DNA of 64,000 nt from Thuidium tamariscinum. Its lineage: Eukaryota > Streptophyta > Bryopsida > Hypnales > Thuidiaceae. This document shows positions 28,446-39,250 of this stretch, piece after piece. Where the stretch lies: positions 12,105,501-12,169,500 of the forward strand of contig OX344749.2 of the NCBI GenBank assembly GCA_947034885.2, in the 5' to 3' direction. Positions within the stretch are counted from its first letter, which is position 1. Every line of letters starts with the position of its first letter. The notes under the pieces were generated by a model. The model worked only from the letters and a program-made list of their open reading frames with translations. It had not been told where the DNA came from and made no database searches. The translations under genes were made by a program, and so were the position numbers.

Positions 28446-29866
28446 ACCCTACTAGTAGTACCGCAAGCCAAATACAAAAGCCAAATACACATAGTAAGAA
28501 AACCATAAAAAACAAAGGTAAATCAACGCAATTAACCACAAAGCACACCAGAAGCCCTCAAGCGCGCATCGATCCACAACAACAAATGAAAAGCGATCGG
28601 GATCAAAAGTTCAGCAAGATGTAAGACTGAAGTGAATACCACAAATGCAAGTGGTGAATCATGATTGCAAAATTGTTTAAATCTCCAATACCAAATTGGC
28701 AATGGTCGAAAGCTCCAAGGATCCATTGCATTGCCGCCTCCATTTCCAAATTACAGTGAATGTTGGAGTCAATAGATCATGAAGGCGTGCAAGCCAAAAC
28801 CTCCAAAATTCTACTAGTTTCTAGAAGTGGCGTAGTAGTACAGGAGCACATAAGCAGTAAATTTGGAAATTGACATTGCAGTATTCAAACTCAAGAATGC
28901 GGGAAGGATTATTTTTTTCAAACCAACATGATGTTCAGAATCCAAGGCACTGATCTCAAGGTTGGCACAAGAATACAAGGAATGCAATGGCACCACAACA
29001 ACAACAATAGTAAATGCAAAGCAGGTACGCGGAGCAGAATTAATGTGAAACTCTCATGAGAAATGGAAGAGAAGATGCTAATCCCCCTCTTCTAATGCAA
29101 AAACTCCTAAACCGTAGGCTAGCTAACGTGAGCCCCATGATGTAGCCGCCATGCTAATCCATCGACAACTAACAGTGCTCCTAGGCTCCTGGATGAAAAG
29201 TTGTCCGCAATTGGTTGCTACTCATTGGGTGGATGAATATGTGCTGCTGTGACATTCTGAGGCAGATTCCTAAAGATTTTTCTCAAAATCAAAATTTTAG
29301 AGACATTTCTGCTATGTACATTTCGCAAATGTTTTTGTGTGGTAGAAATCTGGCCCAATATAGTCAATTTTAAGATCACTGGTCTTGTTGGCAAGTGAAA
29401 GCACGTTCCAATGCACCAAAGCACACAACATTTGGATACAATATGCAAAAGTTATTAATGGTCAAAGTTTGTTTTTGAAAGCGCCATTTAAAGTTTGTGT
29501 ACATGACTGATTTTTAAAATGTATACATATAGTAGATGGCACTTTAAGGTCAACTGTACTTTTGGGTGTACCCACTTTAGAGTTAATCATAAAGTGTATG
29601 GAATGAAGGATGAGGAGCTTAAATGTGGAAAAAACACAAGATGAAACTCTTTGAAGCACCAAAATTGGAGGTTTGATGGAATTTGGTATTGTGCGTCTTT
29701 TGCAATGTTCTTAGTTAAGTTTTCTTGTGACAACTTTTAGGATAAACTAGGGAGAACTTTATAATTAACTCTAATAAGAATACTCTAGTAAAATAATTTA
29801 TTTTGAAGTTAGGAAAAATAAACAAAAACAATGCTTCCTAGAAATTCGCCAAGGGTGAAACCTATT
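28446..29866. other. Intergenic DNA upstream of the hAT pseudogene
   Basis: Composition is intermediate up to about 29250 and then AT-rich. Frames at 28532-28726, 28814-28996 and 29218-29448 show no motif. Part of this may be the hAT element's own 5' region, but no terminal repeat could be placed. Confidence 0.4.
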
Positions 29867-30076
29867 CACTAGAAGAAAAACGCAGAAATCCCTGTTTATT
29901 TCAACAAAACACGTCAGGTAGATTGTGTTGAGACTGCATTGTTGAAAACACAAGAAAACGCTGAAAAAACGCGTTTTTTTGTGTTAATTTGTGTTTTTTC
30001 CACATTTTCAACAACGCAGTTTCAACACAATCTACTTGACGTGTTTTGTTGAAATAAACAGGGATTTCTTCTAGTG
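29867..30076. mobile_element. CACTA foldback MITE, 210 bp, TSD ATT
   Basis: It begins CACTAGAAGAAAAACGCAG and ends GGGATTTCTTCTAGTG, flanked by ATT on both sides (29864-29866, 30077-30079). It is an almost complete palindrome with arms sharing CAGTTTCAACACAATCTAC. It is the same family as 23164-23370 and 40759-40975. Confidence 0.9.
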
Positions 30077-30079
30077 ATT

Positions 30080-32190
30080 AGACCCAAATCCACTAACCAA
30101 TATTAGAGGGATGCTTAAGAACCCAACTACTAACCTTCAAGCCTTCTCAAGAGCAAAAGTTGCTTTGAATTGGCCCGAATTCTTATTTAAGCATCTAAGA
30201 ATTTACTCTTGAGAAGTTAAGTCTTTCTTTCTTAATCATGATAAAGGTCTTCATTTATACAATCTTGCGATATTTACTAAGACTAAACCACAATAGTAAT
30301 GACAAATTTCCAATTGTCAAAAAAAGTCCCAAGTTCTAATGTTGTCATGAAGTCTTAGCATTTGTAAGTAATTTATGGATTAGGTTGTCATGAAATTTTT
30401 CCTTTGTCCTGAGATTATCTTCACTCTCTATTTACTTCATTCATTTTCTTTGCAATCACTCTCTAAACTACCACTAGCCCCCTTCTTTCCACATCACAAC
30501 ATACAATTGGAAGATTATTTTGGGACCAAAAATATTAAGGGGACCAAAAAATCATGTAGGGATGGAGGTTATATAATAAGCACCATTCACCTCATTAAAT
30601 GACTAGTGGTAAAATGTTCAGCAATTGTCAAACTTCCTTTTTTGAAATTAACATGTAGTTTTTGTGTTCATGTCCTACTAACTCAACCCTTGAAGGACAT
30701 TGAGGACCAAAGGTACTTGATTGATGATTTCTACATTAATTGTAGAAACAAAGAATGCACCCATTGGTCCAATTATCGGAGCATTTTGGTGCCCACCTTG
30801 ATCATGGGGGTTGTGACCTTCAAGGGTTAATTTACATTATTCACCAATGCAATTTGCAAGCATTGATAATAAGCATTACAATTCCCTTATAATTCCCTTG
30901 TTCAGTTAATCTTACAAATGCTTTTTTATGCTTGTAGGTTCTGATGTATTTGAGCGCAATGCTGTCAGAGATGCTGGATGGCTGTGCTGCTTGGGTATTG
31001 CAGAAAAAATTAACCCTGAAACACAAGAGCTTCAAAAATCCTTCAGGCTAGAATTTCCCATTCTGTGAAAATTTTATGATTGTAATTTTATCAAATTTTT
31101 ATTACTTGGAGATGAAATCACATGCTTTCTTTGAGTTATAAAACATTTAGATTATTTTTGTAAGAAAATTAAATTACAGTGAGCTTCAGAAGAAGAAGAA
31201 AATGTGGAGTTATTTCACACTTTAGCTCAAAAACCTAAAGATATTTCCAGATGTGTAGAACACTGGGTGTAAACCAATTGTATCTTTCTAAAATTAGAAC
31301 ATTAGCCAACATGGTACCAGGTAATCCAAACTTTTAATTACAATCAAATATTCAATTTTAGGATTTTAAAAAAACATATAAAATTAGAGTAGAAACTAGA
31401 CCTAATATACTTCATTTCATGAGTTGGATCAAATTCAAAAGATATCAATCGTATGCATATTATTCAAACAAATAGCAAAGAGAAATTGTAATGTGACATA
31501 CAGATCAGTTTGAATCAATTTATGCTAAAGTTGAAATGCCCTGAAATCATTGCCTTAAGTTGATATAAATTTTGGTCAGAGTTCTTCTCAAAGGGCTTTT
31601 TTTAGGGTAAGACAAGTTGATATCATAAATTTCAAAATAACTAATTTAAAAAAAAATTCTAGTAAATAATAAAATGGAAACCATTATATCATTTCATTGA
31701 GTGGAGAACATTGCATGTGTTAGTTCAAAAAATTACTTAATATAACAAATATAAATCTCATAGAAACTCTTCAAAACTCCTAAGAAAAGACATGAGGCCC
31801 ACTATGGGCTTCTGTGTGCTTAAGAAGATTTAAAACTTCAATACCTCGTAAATAAAAAAACTCCAATCCTACTAGTGCGGGGAGAAGCACAGGCCTAGTG
31901 GTACTAGGTGCTTGTCACATTTACATTTCCTGGAAATAAATTACAAGGGAGCATTTCGTGCTGCTACTGCAGTGCTAATTTGCCATGTCATGTCTGGCAA
32001 TCCATTTGTAACATTGGTTACATAGTAGAAACTCCATTGCAGCTCACAAGATACTGCTTCACGAATTCCAAAAAGAGACATGGAATGTAAATCCCATTAT
32101 TTGACCTTAATAGATCACGGATTCATATGTTCCAAATGATACAATCAAGCGGAGCTCGTATTTAGTAGAAAATTGTAGTGAACAATTCAC
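30080..32190. other. AT-rich intergenic DNA with old repeat fragments
   Basis: 31370-31460 resembles part of the long-armed element at 55881-58247 (GAGTAGAAACTAGA followed by TTCATTTCAT). A weak inverted pair, CCCTTGAAGG at about 30686 and CCTTCAAGGG at about 30817, may be decayed TTAA-type ends. No coding region is supported. The GC rise near 32200 marks the SPT2 gene's 3' end. Confidence 0.45.
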
Positions 32191-32578
32191 AATACCAAAA
32201 AGTCAGGTGAAAGACCCTCTAAATTAGAAAGAATTGTGCATGAGGACGAGGCCCTAATCCTGGGCCTCCCAGTGCAAGATAAGCTATACCGAATCTGACA
32301 TACATCCAAAGCTCGAAGATGAACCAGGTCGAACAGGACGCCGAGAACACAAGTACGATAGTTGAAGAAGTGGCGAAGTTGAATACTACATCAACAACTG
32401 GTAGCCTGTTGGATTAGCTGAGATGTCTTTGGCTTTGCTACCCTTCACGTGTGCACGAGACACAACCGCCACACCACAAAGAATCCCTGTCTCATAAGAT
32501 AGAATCAAAATCACTATACCAAGTCCATGATGATACAAGCTCTGTAAATTCGAAGTCGACTCCCATGGCCACCTCTAT
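32191..32578 (-). other. Probable 3'UTR of the SPT2-like gene
   Basis: It is continuous in composition with the SPT2 coding exon on the minus strand and falls off to AT-rich DNA near 32200. The 32451-32702 plus-strand frame overlaps it and is antisense noise. Confidence 0.45.
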
Positions 32579-34519
32579 TCACCGAGCCTTCTGTCTCTTG
32601 AGCATTCGCAGCCGCTCCTGCCGCTCCTCCTCCTCAATCAGTTCCTGCTCCCGCTCGTCTTCTTCTCGTGCCAATCGCGCACTGCGCTTCTCTTCGGCCT
32701 GAATGTGGCGGAAACTGGTTTCCATGTTCTTGTCATCTTCGTCGTCCAAATCCCTGTACTTGTTCGGATTGTATCGAAACAACTTCTGGATGATTCCCGA
32801 TACCCCAGATGATCGAACACGTCCTCCGTCATCACTGTCCGACTCGTACTCCGAGTCCTCCAAGTCTCGAACCCTTTTCTTCACCTTCGCAGGAGCAGGC
32901 CTGCTTCTCAACGGCACATCACTGGCTCTCCTTCTCAGCTCGTCGCTGGAGTTTCTTCGTAAAGGCTCGTTCCCACCCGGTTTCCTCCTCATGGACTCCT
33001 CTGCCATTGGTCTCCTTATTGGCGCATCCAGCGGTTTCTTTCTAAGCTCGTCACTTGGTTTGCGTTTCAACCCATTCGCGCTCGCTGGTGGAACTCTGCC
33101 GGGTGCTCCACGTCGAGGTCCTCCAGCCACCAGTTTTCTCAAGTCTTGGTCCGGGTCTGAGTCTGAGTCTAAGTCTCTTGTCCTCTCCACTCTCCTGCCA
33201 TCGTTCGACTTTGCATTTATCGACGCCCTCTTTGCTGGCTCCCCAACCATTTTCCGTTTCATGCCGGATGAGGCGTCAATTACACTACCTTTCTGGACCG
33301 ACTGGGACACGACCCTCCTTTCCGCTGTCGATTTCTGCATCCTCTCCCGGACGACTCCGTTACTGGATTGGGATGATATCCTTTGACCTGAGATTTGAGT
33401 CACCTTCGACTGCTTCATCAACAACGAATCCCGGGATGGAGCTCTGTCATGGTTTGTGGCTTTCGGACCCAATGACTTGGCCCTCTCTTGCCCATCTTTC
33501 TTGGCTCTGTCGGAAGCCAATGGCAGCTTCGACGTCACTCCTCGAGACGACGGCCTCTCGTCCAAGCCACTCTTGCTCGCTGATCCTGGTCGAGATGATG
33601 GCACGGTTCTCTCTGGCTTCCTTTCACTCTCGTACCGCGACTCTCGTGTATCCCTCTCGGCCCTTCCTCCGCTCGACTGTCGTGGATCCTTCTCTCCCCT
33701 TCTCTCACTTTCGTACCGAGGATCCCGATCCCGATCAGACCCTGGCCTGATCGTACTCGCACCTGCTTTGCGAGCCTGACCACTAGCAGATCCCTGAGGC
33801 CGCGAACCACCATTACTTGCAGGCTTTGCTTTCTGAGATGGTGCATTCATGGACTTCTGTTTCGTTAAACCCTCTGAGGAACCCCTAACGTCTTTCGACG
33901 ACTTGCTGGGCTCTGCTCGAGAATCCCGACCTTCAGATTTGCTAGGAGCCCCATCTGAAAACAGAAAGGAATAATCTCGATTATCCTTGAGCTTCTGCGC
34001 TTTGACGGTCACTGGATTCGCAGGCTTCGGTTTCGCTGCAGGTCTGCTCGGAGGTCTCATGGTAGAACCGTTTTTGCTCTCTGCCCGAGCTTTGGCAGCC
34101 TTCTCAGCCTCAGCTGATCGTGCTTCACGAGCAGCTATTTCTCGCGCTCGCTTCTCGTCCACCACCCGCTTTGCCACCACCTTCCCTCCCTTCCCAAAAA
34201 ACGAACCGAAATTATCCTTCACTGGCGGTCGCTTGCTCCCGCTCGGCCCAGGGTTCCTCTCCATCTCCCGCCGCTCGTAACGATCCTCTCTCTCGGGGGA
34301 AGGGCTCCCGACATACTGCTTCTTTTGTTTGTCCGCCCTTTGCTTCTCTAGAGCCTTCAGCCGGAGTAACCGATCCCGAGCCTCCTGTTTATCAGGTGCC
34401 CGGTCATCGCTAATCTTTTTATTTCTAGGAGCGTCTCGGGAACCACGATCGTCGTCGTGCAAGAAAGAGAAGTCCCTACTCTTCTGCAGGTAATCCGCCT
34501 TCTCGTCCCGCCACGACAT
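32579..34519 (-). CDS. SPT2-family chromatin protein (histone H3-H4 chaperone), 646 aa, single coding exon
   Basis: SPT2 proteins bind histones H3-H4 and DNA and help rebuild chromatin during transcription in the nucleus. The diagnostic SPT2 domain is at the C-terminus (about 540-646): an acidic patch YESDSDDGG, then IIQKLFRYNPNKYRD, an acidic DDEDD, METSFRHIQAEEKRSARLAR and a terminal Glu/Arg-rich helix EEERQERLRMLKRQKAR. Two plant-style short motifs, RDFSFL (15-20) and RDYSFLF (181-187), lie in the N-terminal half. The middle is disordered and rich in Arg, Lys, Ser and Pro, with SDELRKK/SDELRRR-like repeats near 485-560. Start: the first ATG after a predicted 5'UTR splice acceptor. It is divergent from the small frame at 35325. 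No breaks are seen. Confidence 0.93.
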   Translation of the reverse strand: MSWRDEKADYLQKSRDFSFLHDDDRGSRDAPRNKKISDDRAPDKQEARDRLLRLKALEKQRADKQKKQYVGSPSPEREDRYERREMERNPGPSGSKRPPVKDNFGSFFGKGGKVVAKRVVDEKRAREIAAREARSAEAEKAAKARAESKNGSTMRPPSRPAAKPKPANPVTVKAQKLKDNRDYSFLFSDGAPSKSEGRDSRAEPSKSSKDVRGSSEGLTKQKSMNAPSQKAKPASNGGSRPQGSASGQARKAGASTIRPGSDRDRDPRYESERRGEKDPRQSSGGRAERDTRESRYESERKPERTVPSSRPGSASKSGLDERPSSRGVTSKLPLASDRAKKDGQERAKSLGPKATNHDRAPSRDSLLMKQSKVTQISGQRISSQSSNGVVRERMQKSTAERRVVSQSVQKGSVIDASSGMKRKMVGEPAKRASINAKSNDGRRVERTRDLDSDSDPDQDLRKLVAGGPRRGAPGRVPPASANGLKRKPSDELRKKPLDAPIRRPMAEESMRRKPGGNEPLRRNSSDELRRRASDVPLRSRPAPAKVKKRVRDLEDSEYESDSDDGGRVRSSGVSGIIQKLFRYNPNKYRDLDDEDDKNMETSFRHIQAEEKRSARLAREEDEREQELIEEEERQERLRMLKRQKAR

Positions 34520-35160
34520 CTTTGCAGACTGTCTTCTCTAATCCTACCCCAATTCGTCAAACGACGACCAGAAAAATAGCAGTTTGGATATTGCGAGGGG
34601 ACCACTGGGATAAAGCTCCGCCTTTCTTCTCACTCAAATCAGAGTTGGTAAGGATTTGCGAAACAAACGTGTCCAGCATGCTATGATGATTCCATATACA
34701 AATTGTGCCCCTTGCAGCACAGTTAACACGACACTGAATCCTCCCAAATGCGGTACCCGGATCGAACCTCTGCTCGCCAAGTAGAATGGCCGTAGCTCTA
34801 TCCAAATGAGGTCGAGATAAAAAGCATCCAAGCAATAGGTAGGTCACAAATTAAGAACCAAAAAGCTGGCCAGGGCACTTGATTACATCACCAACTAAAG
34901 TTCACGCCTCTGACATATCAAACCAGGGAATAGCACTCACCGGATGAACTCGACAGCTAGAAAGGTGGCCTCAAATGGCAGAAAAGAGTCGCATTCCCAA
35001 AGCAATTCTGCCAAACATCCTCGGATTTCCGATCTAGGGTTTCGAAACTCAAACCCCCAATTGCAATCACCGTGAATTCAATCTCAAAGAAAAGAACAGG
35101 AAAAACCAAGTGCTTGCGCTCCAAGTCTTATAACCGCCTCCCACAATCCAACGAGGCTCC
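34520..35160 (-). promoter_or_regulatory. SPT2 gene 5'UTR with intron, and promoter
   Basis: On the minus strand, a leader ending GAGTTCATCCG meets GTGAGTGC (donor at 34940-34939). An acceptor, GAAGACAG, ends at 34529, just before the start codon, implying a 5'UTR intron of about 410 bp (34940-34529). A TTATAAG box at 35133-35127 could place the start site near 35100. Leader introns are common in plant housekeeping genes. This is a prediction from sequence only. Confidence 0.5.
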
Positions 35161-35192
35161 GGTGCCAATAACCTAATCGCAAACCCGTCTTT

Positions 35193-35200
35193 CACATGTG
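35193..35200. promoter_or_regulatory. Palindromic CACATGTG E-box-like site in a shared promoter
   Basis: The 8-bp palindrome CACATGTG lies between the SPT2 promoter and the divergent small frame at 35325. Such E-box cores bind bHLH or related factors in plants. Its use here is inferred only. Confidence 0.3.
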
Positions 35201-35324
35201 GGCTCGCGCATTATTCACCTAGGGTTAAAGTGTGACAAAATTCTGCCAGCGTTCAATCCGAGTGCATCATTTTCATTCCAAAACAGAGGCAGAAGACGAA
35301 ACAGGTCCTTGCCAAAGCTCCACC

Positions 35325-35561
35325 ATGCCCCGAGGTCTCCGCAGCCAGAGCTCCTCCACCACTACGACGCGATACTCTCCGCCTTCCAAAACTTCGACCT
35401 CCATCACCGTCATCAATCCACTACCTCTCACTATTCCCGCAAGGCATCCACCCTCGCAATTGGAGCTGCTACAAGACGAAGCCTCTGAGACACCAACGCG
35501 GGGATGCAGAAGGAAGGACTTGAACGACAAGGGAATTCCGTCTGGGAGCTCCAAACCCTAA
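35325..35561 (+). CDS. Possible small protein, 78 aa, head-to-head with SPT2
   Basis: I do not recognise this frame. It starts in a good context (CCACCATGCC) in a GC-rich island that ends soon after its stop, and it is read away from the SPT2 promoter. The product is Ser/Thr-rich at the N-terminus (residues 9-27). It then has NPLPLTIPARHPP (31-43), a short acidic stretch QLELLQDEASETPT (45-58) and a basic segment GCRRKD ending near a GIP (70-72). The acidic patch, TPT and a following IP faintly recall SIAMESE-type CDK inhibitors, but the spacing is wrong and the HKIP core is absent. It may instead be a 5'UTR or upstream noncoding exon. Confidence 0.35.
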   Translation: MPRGLRSQSSSTTTTRYSPPSKTSTSITVINPLPLTIPARHPPSQLELLQDEASETPTRGCRRKDLNDKGIPSGSSKP

Positions 35562-35781
35562 AACGCAGTTCCTTCAATTGTTTTATGCATCAATGCTTTC
35601 GGACGCGGGGCTATGACTTGCCTGACCTGGAATGGAAATTGTTTTTAGGAAATTTGTAGATTCCCTAATAACAATTTCAATTTCAATTCACAAAATCTTT
35701 GGTGATTTGAAGCTTTTCAGATATTTGAGGTATTTCTAAAATATAGAGTTTGGAAATCTTGATTTAGGCGGTAAATGGCTA

Positions 35782-35937
35782 AGGTAAACTACCCCATTGT
35801 GGTGAGAATTGGAGAAAGCTCATTGTAGGTAAAATTGTAATAGTAGTGTACATTTGAGAGCTTGAATGTACATCACCATTACAATTTCATTCACAATGGG
35901 CTTGCTCCAATTATGACGGCAATGGGGTAGTTAACCT
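35782..35937. mobile_element. Foldback MITE, 156 bp, flanked by TA
   Basis: The left end is AGGTAAACTACCCCATTG and the right end as reverse complement is AGGTTAACTACCCCATTG. The arms run nearly to the centre (ACAATTTCATTCACAATGGG pairs with the left arm with mismatches). TA flanks both sides (35780-35781, 35938-35939). Size and TA target suit a Tc1/mariner-like MITE, though the ends are not the usual Stowaway sequence. Confidence 0.7.
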
Positions 35938-35941
35938 TATA

Positions 35942-37570
35942 CATGTGGATATAGATACGCCAGTGTAAAACTATCAAAGTAAAAATATTATAAAAGTTGA
36001 TTTATCCTCTCAAATTTTGAATTATTGAAACTAATAAAATAATGTAAAATCTATTGATAATTAAATTCATTTATTTTTTATTTATTTAACATTATTACTT
36101 TTACATCACTCACCTTAGATTAGTTATTATCCCCTAAAGAACCAAGGAGCCTTCTTTGGGCTTTTTGAAAATTCTCACAAACTCTTCTCATTTCATAATT
36201 TAGAAGTTTTGCATGAAATTTTTAGAATGGATGTGACTCATCATAATCTACCTATGAAATTTTGTTTCACATCATTCTAATAAATATTGCAAAAGTTAGA
36301 AAGGTATTTTTTATTTCAATGTCAAACTAGGTAGTAAAAAAAATGTTCAAAAAATATAAATTATTTTTTATAGATTTTATAGATTAATGACTAATCAATA
36401 AAATTTGAACCATACAATTCTGAATAATGAGGTAAAAGATCTAAGGGGTTTTATTTTGTGGGCAATGAAGGTAGAAAAAACATGTAAAGTCATTTTTTGC
36501 CCTCAATTTCTGAAATTTTCAAATTAAAAGAAATATTGATTGTTTATTAGAACATCCTCATTATTCTCATATTTTTACAAAAATTATTAGCATATTAGTT
36601 TTATCTTTCATTTAGTAACACCTTCTACTTTATAATTTTTTTAAATATAAATATGAAAGACAAAAATTGGTTAGAAATTTTTATATATATTTTCAACATG
36701 TTTCCAAGTGATTGACTAATATGAACAAGTTATAGGACATGCATGTTTTTCATTTTAAAATGTTCAAAGACAAAACTTCACCTTAAGGAAGGGTTAGAAA
36801 AGCCTACATTTTAAAGTTTAGGTACATTCAACTTGCAATTGGTAGAAATATTTGCTCTAAAAAAAATTTAAATGTACTTTGAACAAGTCAAATAAAATAT
36901 TCTATAGTAAGATATGTTAAAAAATAATTATTGATGAAGACTTTAACCTTGATTTTGGAGATGAGTATTTTGAAGCAGTTTTGAGTTGGTAAATATGATT
37001 GTCCTTTAAAGATCAATGTTTTGTTTTAACTAAAATAAAATCTTTAGAATCTTTAGAATCTTCAAAATCTTTACTATAAATGAATGCATAATACAATGAA
37101 TGACCAATTGAAAATTTAAGCATGGAACTTTGGATAGCATGTGCAGCACTTATCTTCTACTTTTGAAATATGAAAGATATTTAGCTAACATATACAAGAT
37201 GCAAGCGCCAAAAAACTAACCATGGATCATAGTATGGTATATAGCATGGAACATAAGATAGAAATATGGCCCCAAAATGGTGCCTACTAGGTATTCCTTA
37301 ATTTGTAATATAGAATAAAGTTCTCCAAATTTATCTTTTATAAGTGGAATCTGGATTTAAAAGTTAGAATTGGAAGTTTTTACTTTGAATTTTTGTTTTT
37401 TGAAAGACATGATAAACATTTAAAAATGTGGTAGATTTCATGTACATTTGTACAAGGGAGCATGCACAATTTTCTACTTTCTAAAATTCCAAAAGAACTA
37501 AATCAATTCCAATTTACTAAATTAAATATTTGATCATTTAAATCACTTTCATTTTTTAATCCATAAATAA
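35942..37570. other. AT-rich intergenic DNA
   Basis: Very low GC, no conserved frame, no clear terminal repeats. A short tandem ATCTTTAGA/ATCTTCAAA run occurs at about 37048-37075. Nothing else was found. Confidence 0.45.
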
Positions 37571-37572
37571 TA

Positions 37573-38104
37573 CTACCTCCGTCCTAAAATGATCTTCTTA
37601 TTTAACAAAATATTATATATTAAGGCCAAAAATAACATTTTAAAGTCCCCTTTGGATTTGTAAGCAAAGTTTGGTTCACTCTAAGTATCTTTGAAACTTT
37701 GAGTTTTAAAAGCCTTTTCCAGAGTGTAATTCTAGAATATAGAAAAGTAGAATTCTGGAGACATTTTCAAAAAGCACCAGTAGGCACTTAAATTTTGAAT
37801 TCGAGGTTGTTATTTTGTGGTTGATTAGTATGGGCCTAAGACCATGTGTGAACCTTTGTTCTACCTACCAAAGCTTCACCTCCTTCAAGTAGGCAACACT
37901 CAAAGAGATGCAAAAAATACAAACAAAAAGTGTTGATTAACCCCTTTAGTCATTTCTTTTGTCTTTTGATTGATGATTTTATGAATGGAAGGGAAATTAT
38001 TGCTTAAAGTTTTTTTTCTAGTCTTGGACAACAATTAAAATCCAAATCTCACAAATTTTCATATCACAAAAGGCAACAAGAAGATCATTTTGGAACGGAG
38101 GGAG
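37573..38104. mobile_element. Stowaway-like (Tc1/mariner) element, 532 bp, TSD TA
   Basis: The left end is CTACCTCCGTCCTAAAATGA. The right end as reverse complement is CTCCCTCCGTTCCAAAATGA. This is the hallmark Stowaway CTCCCTCCGT terminus, and similarity continues through GATCTTCTT. It is flanked by TA (37571-37572, 38105-38106). The interior has no transposase. It is longer than typical Stowaways, so it may be a larger non-autonomous mariner derivative. Confidence 0.88.
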
Positions 38105-38133
38105 TATTAGATTAGATTGAAGCATATTAAATA

Positions 38134-39250
38134 CACTAGAAGAAAATGAAGGGGTTTGCAATTGTTGTTTGCAATTAGTTTTGTAGTTGCATGAAATGTT
38201 TGCAACCAAGGAACAATTTGGAGCAAGTAGTTGCGTAGACAAGTCACACTAGTTGCAAAGTAGTTGCAAAAATAGTAAAGATTATTTTTCATCCGACAAC
38301 CTATTTGGAAGTTTGTCGATGAACTTTTTTGACATAGTTATTTATGTGGAACTTACTTGTATGTGACTTGTTTGCAACTAATTTACAACTTGTCTGTAAT
38401 TTCTAGATTTTTACATTTTTACATTTTAATCTTAATGATTTGTAGATTCAAAAGTTCAAATCTATCTTCTTTTTTTAGATCCAAAATTTCTTAAACTTTG
38501 AATATTTGTAGACTCTTGTAGAATATAGAAATCTATAAATTATAGAAATATTAGAATTTCACTATCAAAATTTATTACACAAGAATGCTATAACTTAGAA
38601 TTCTTATATGTTCAACCTAATGGTATTCTTGACAATTGATATGGGATAGTTAATAAAAGACTTAGTACTAGTTGCATTTTAGTCGTTTCCTAGTTGCATG
38701 CTAGTTGTATTTTGGTAGTTTCCTAATTGCATGCTACTTGTTTTCTAGTTTCATTTTAGTAGTTTTTTAGTTGCATGCTAGTTGTATTCTAGTTAAAGTC
38801 TAGTCAAATTGTAGTTGCTTTCTAATTGGATTGTAGTTGCATCATAGTTGCATTTGAGTTGTGTTAGAATTGCACTAGAGTTGCATTAGAATTACATTGA
38901 AGTTGCACTAGAGTTGCATTGGAGTTGCTTTCTAGTTGAATTGTTGTCAAATTTATATTATATGCAATTGTTGTTTGACACATAGGACTTCACAAAATGT
39001 AAAATTGTAGACATCAACAATTGTGATGAATATTGAATGTAATATACTTAACATCAATTCTTTTGTTACATTTCCATAACTCTAAACTTCACTTTGCAAC
39101 TACTTTGTAACTATTTTGCAATTGCAACAATTTGTATGTCAAAGTTGGTGCAAATAGAGAGGGTTGTAGTTGCAAGGTAGTTGTATAAGACATGTAGTTG
39201 CATTTCAATTGGTTGTGATGGACATGTTGTTTTTAGCAATACTTGACATT
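38134..39250 (+). mobile_element. CACTA-ended element (left end only) rich in TAGTTGCAT-like motifs
   Basis: CACTAGAAGAAAATG at 38134 is a CACTA terminus preceded by ATA. The following kilobase is full of TTGCAATT, GTAGTTGCA and related words on both strands. A matching right end with ATA was not found, so the extent is uncertain. No coding region. Confidence 0.45.
38660..38945. repeat. Degenerate array of TAGTTGCAT-type units (10-17 bp)
   Basis: At least fifteen variants of TAGTTGCAT/GAGTTGCAT occur at spacings near 10-17 bp, for example AGTTGCATGCTAGTTGTATT and AGAGTTGCATTGGAGTTGC. This is an imperfect minisatellite-like tract within the CACTA-ended segment. Confidence 0.65.

Noticed and set aside
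32703..33750. Long plus-strand frames of 227 and 231 codons opposite the SPT2 gene
   Set aside because: They are antisense to a well-conserved coding exon and arise from its Arg/Ser-rich GC-biased codons. Their Leu/Ser/Pro-rich products match nothing.
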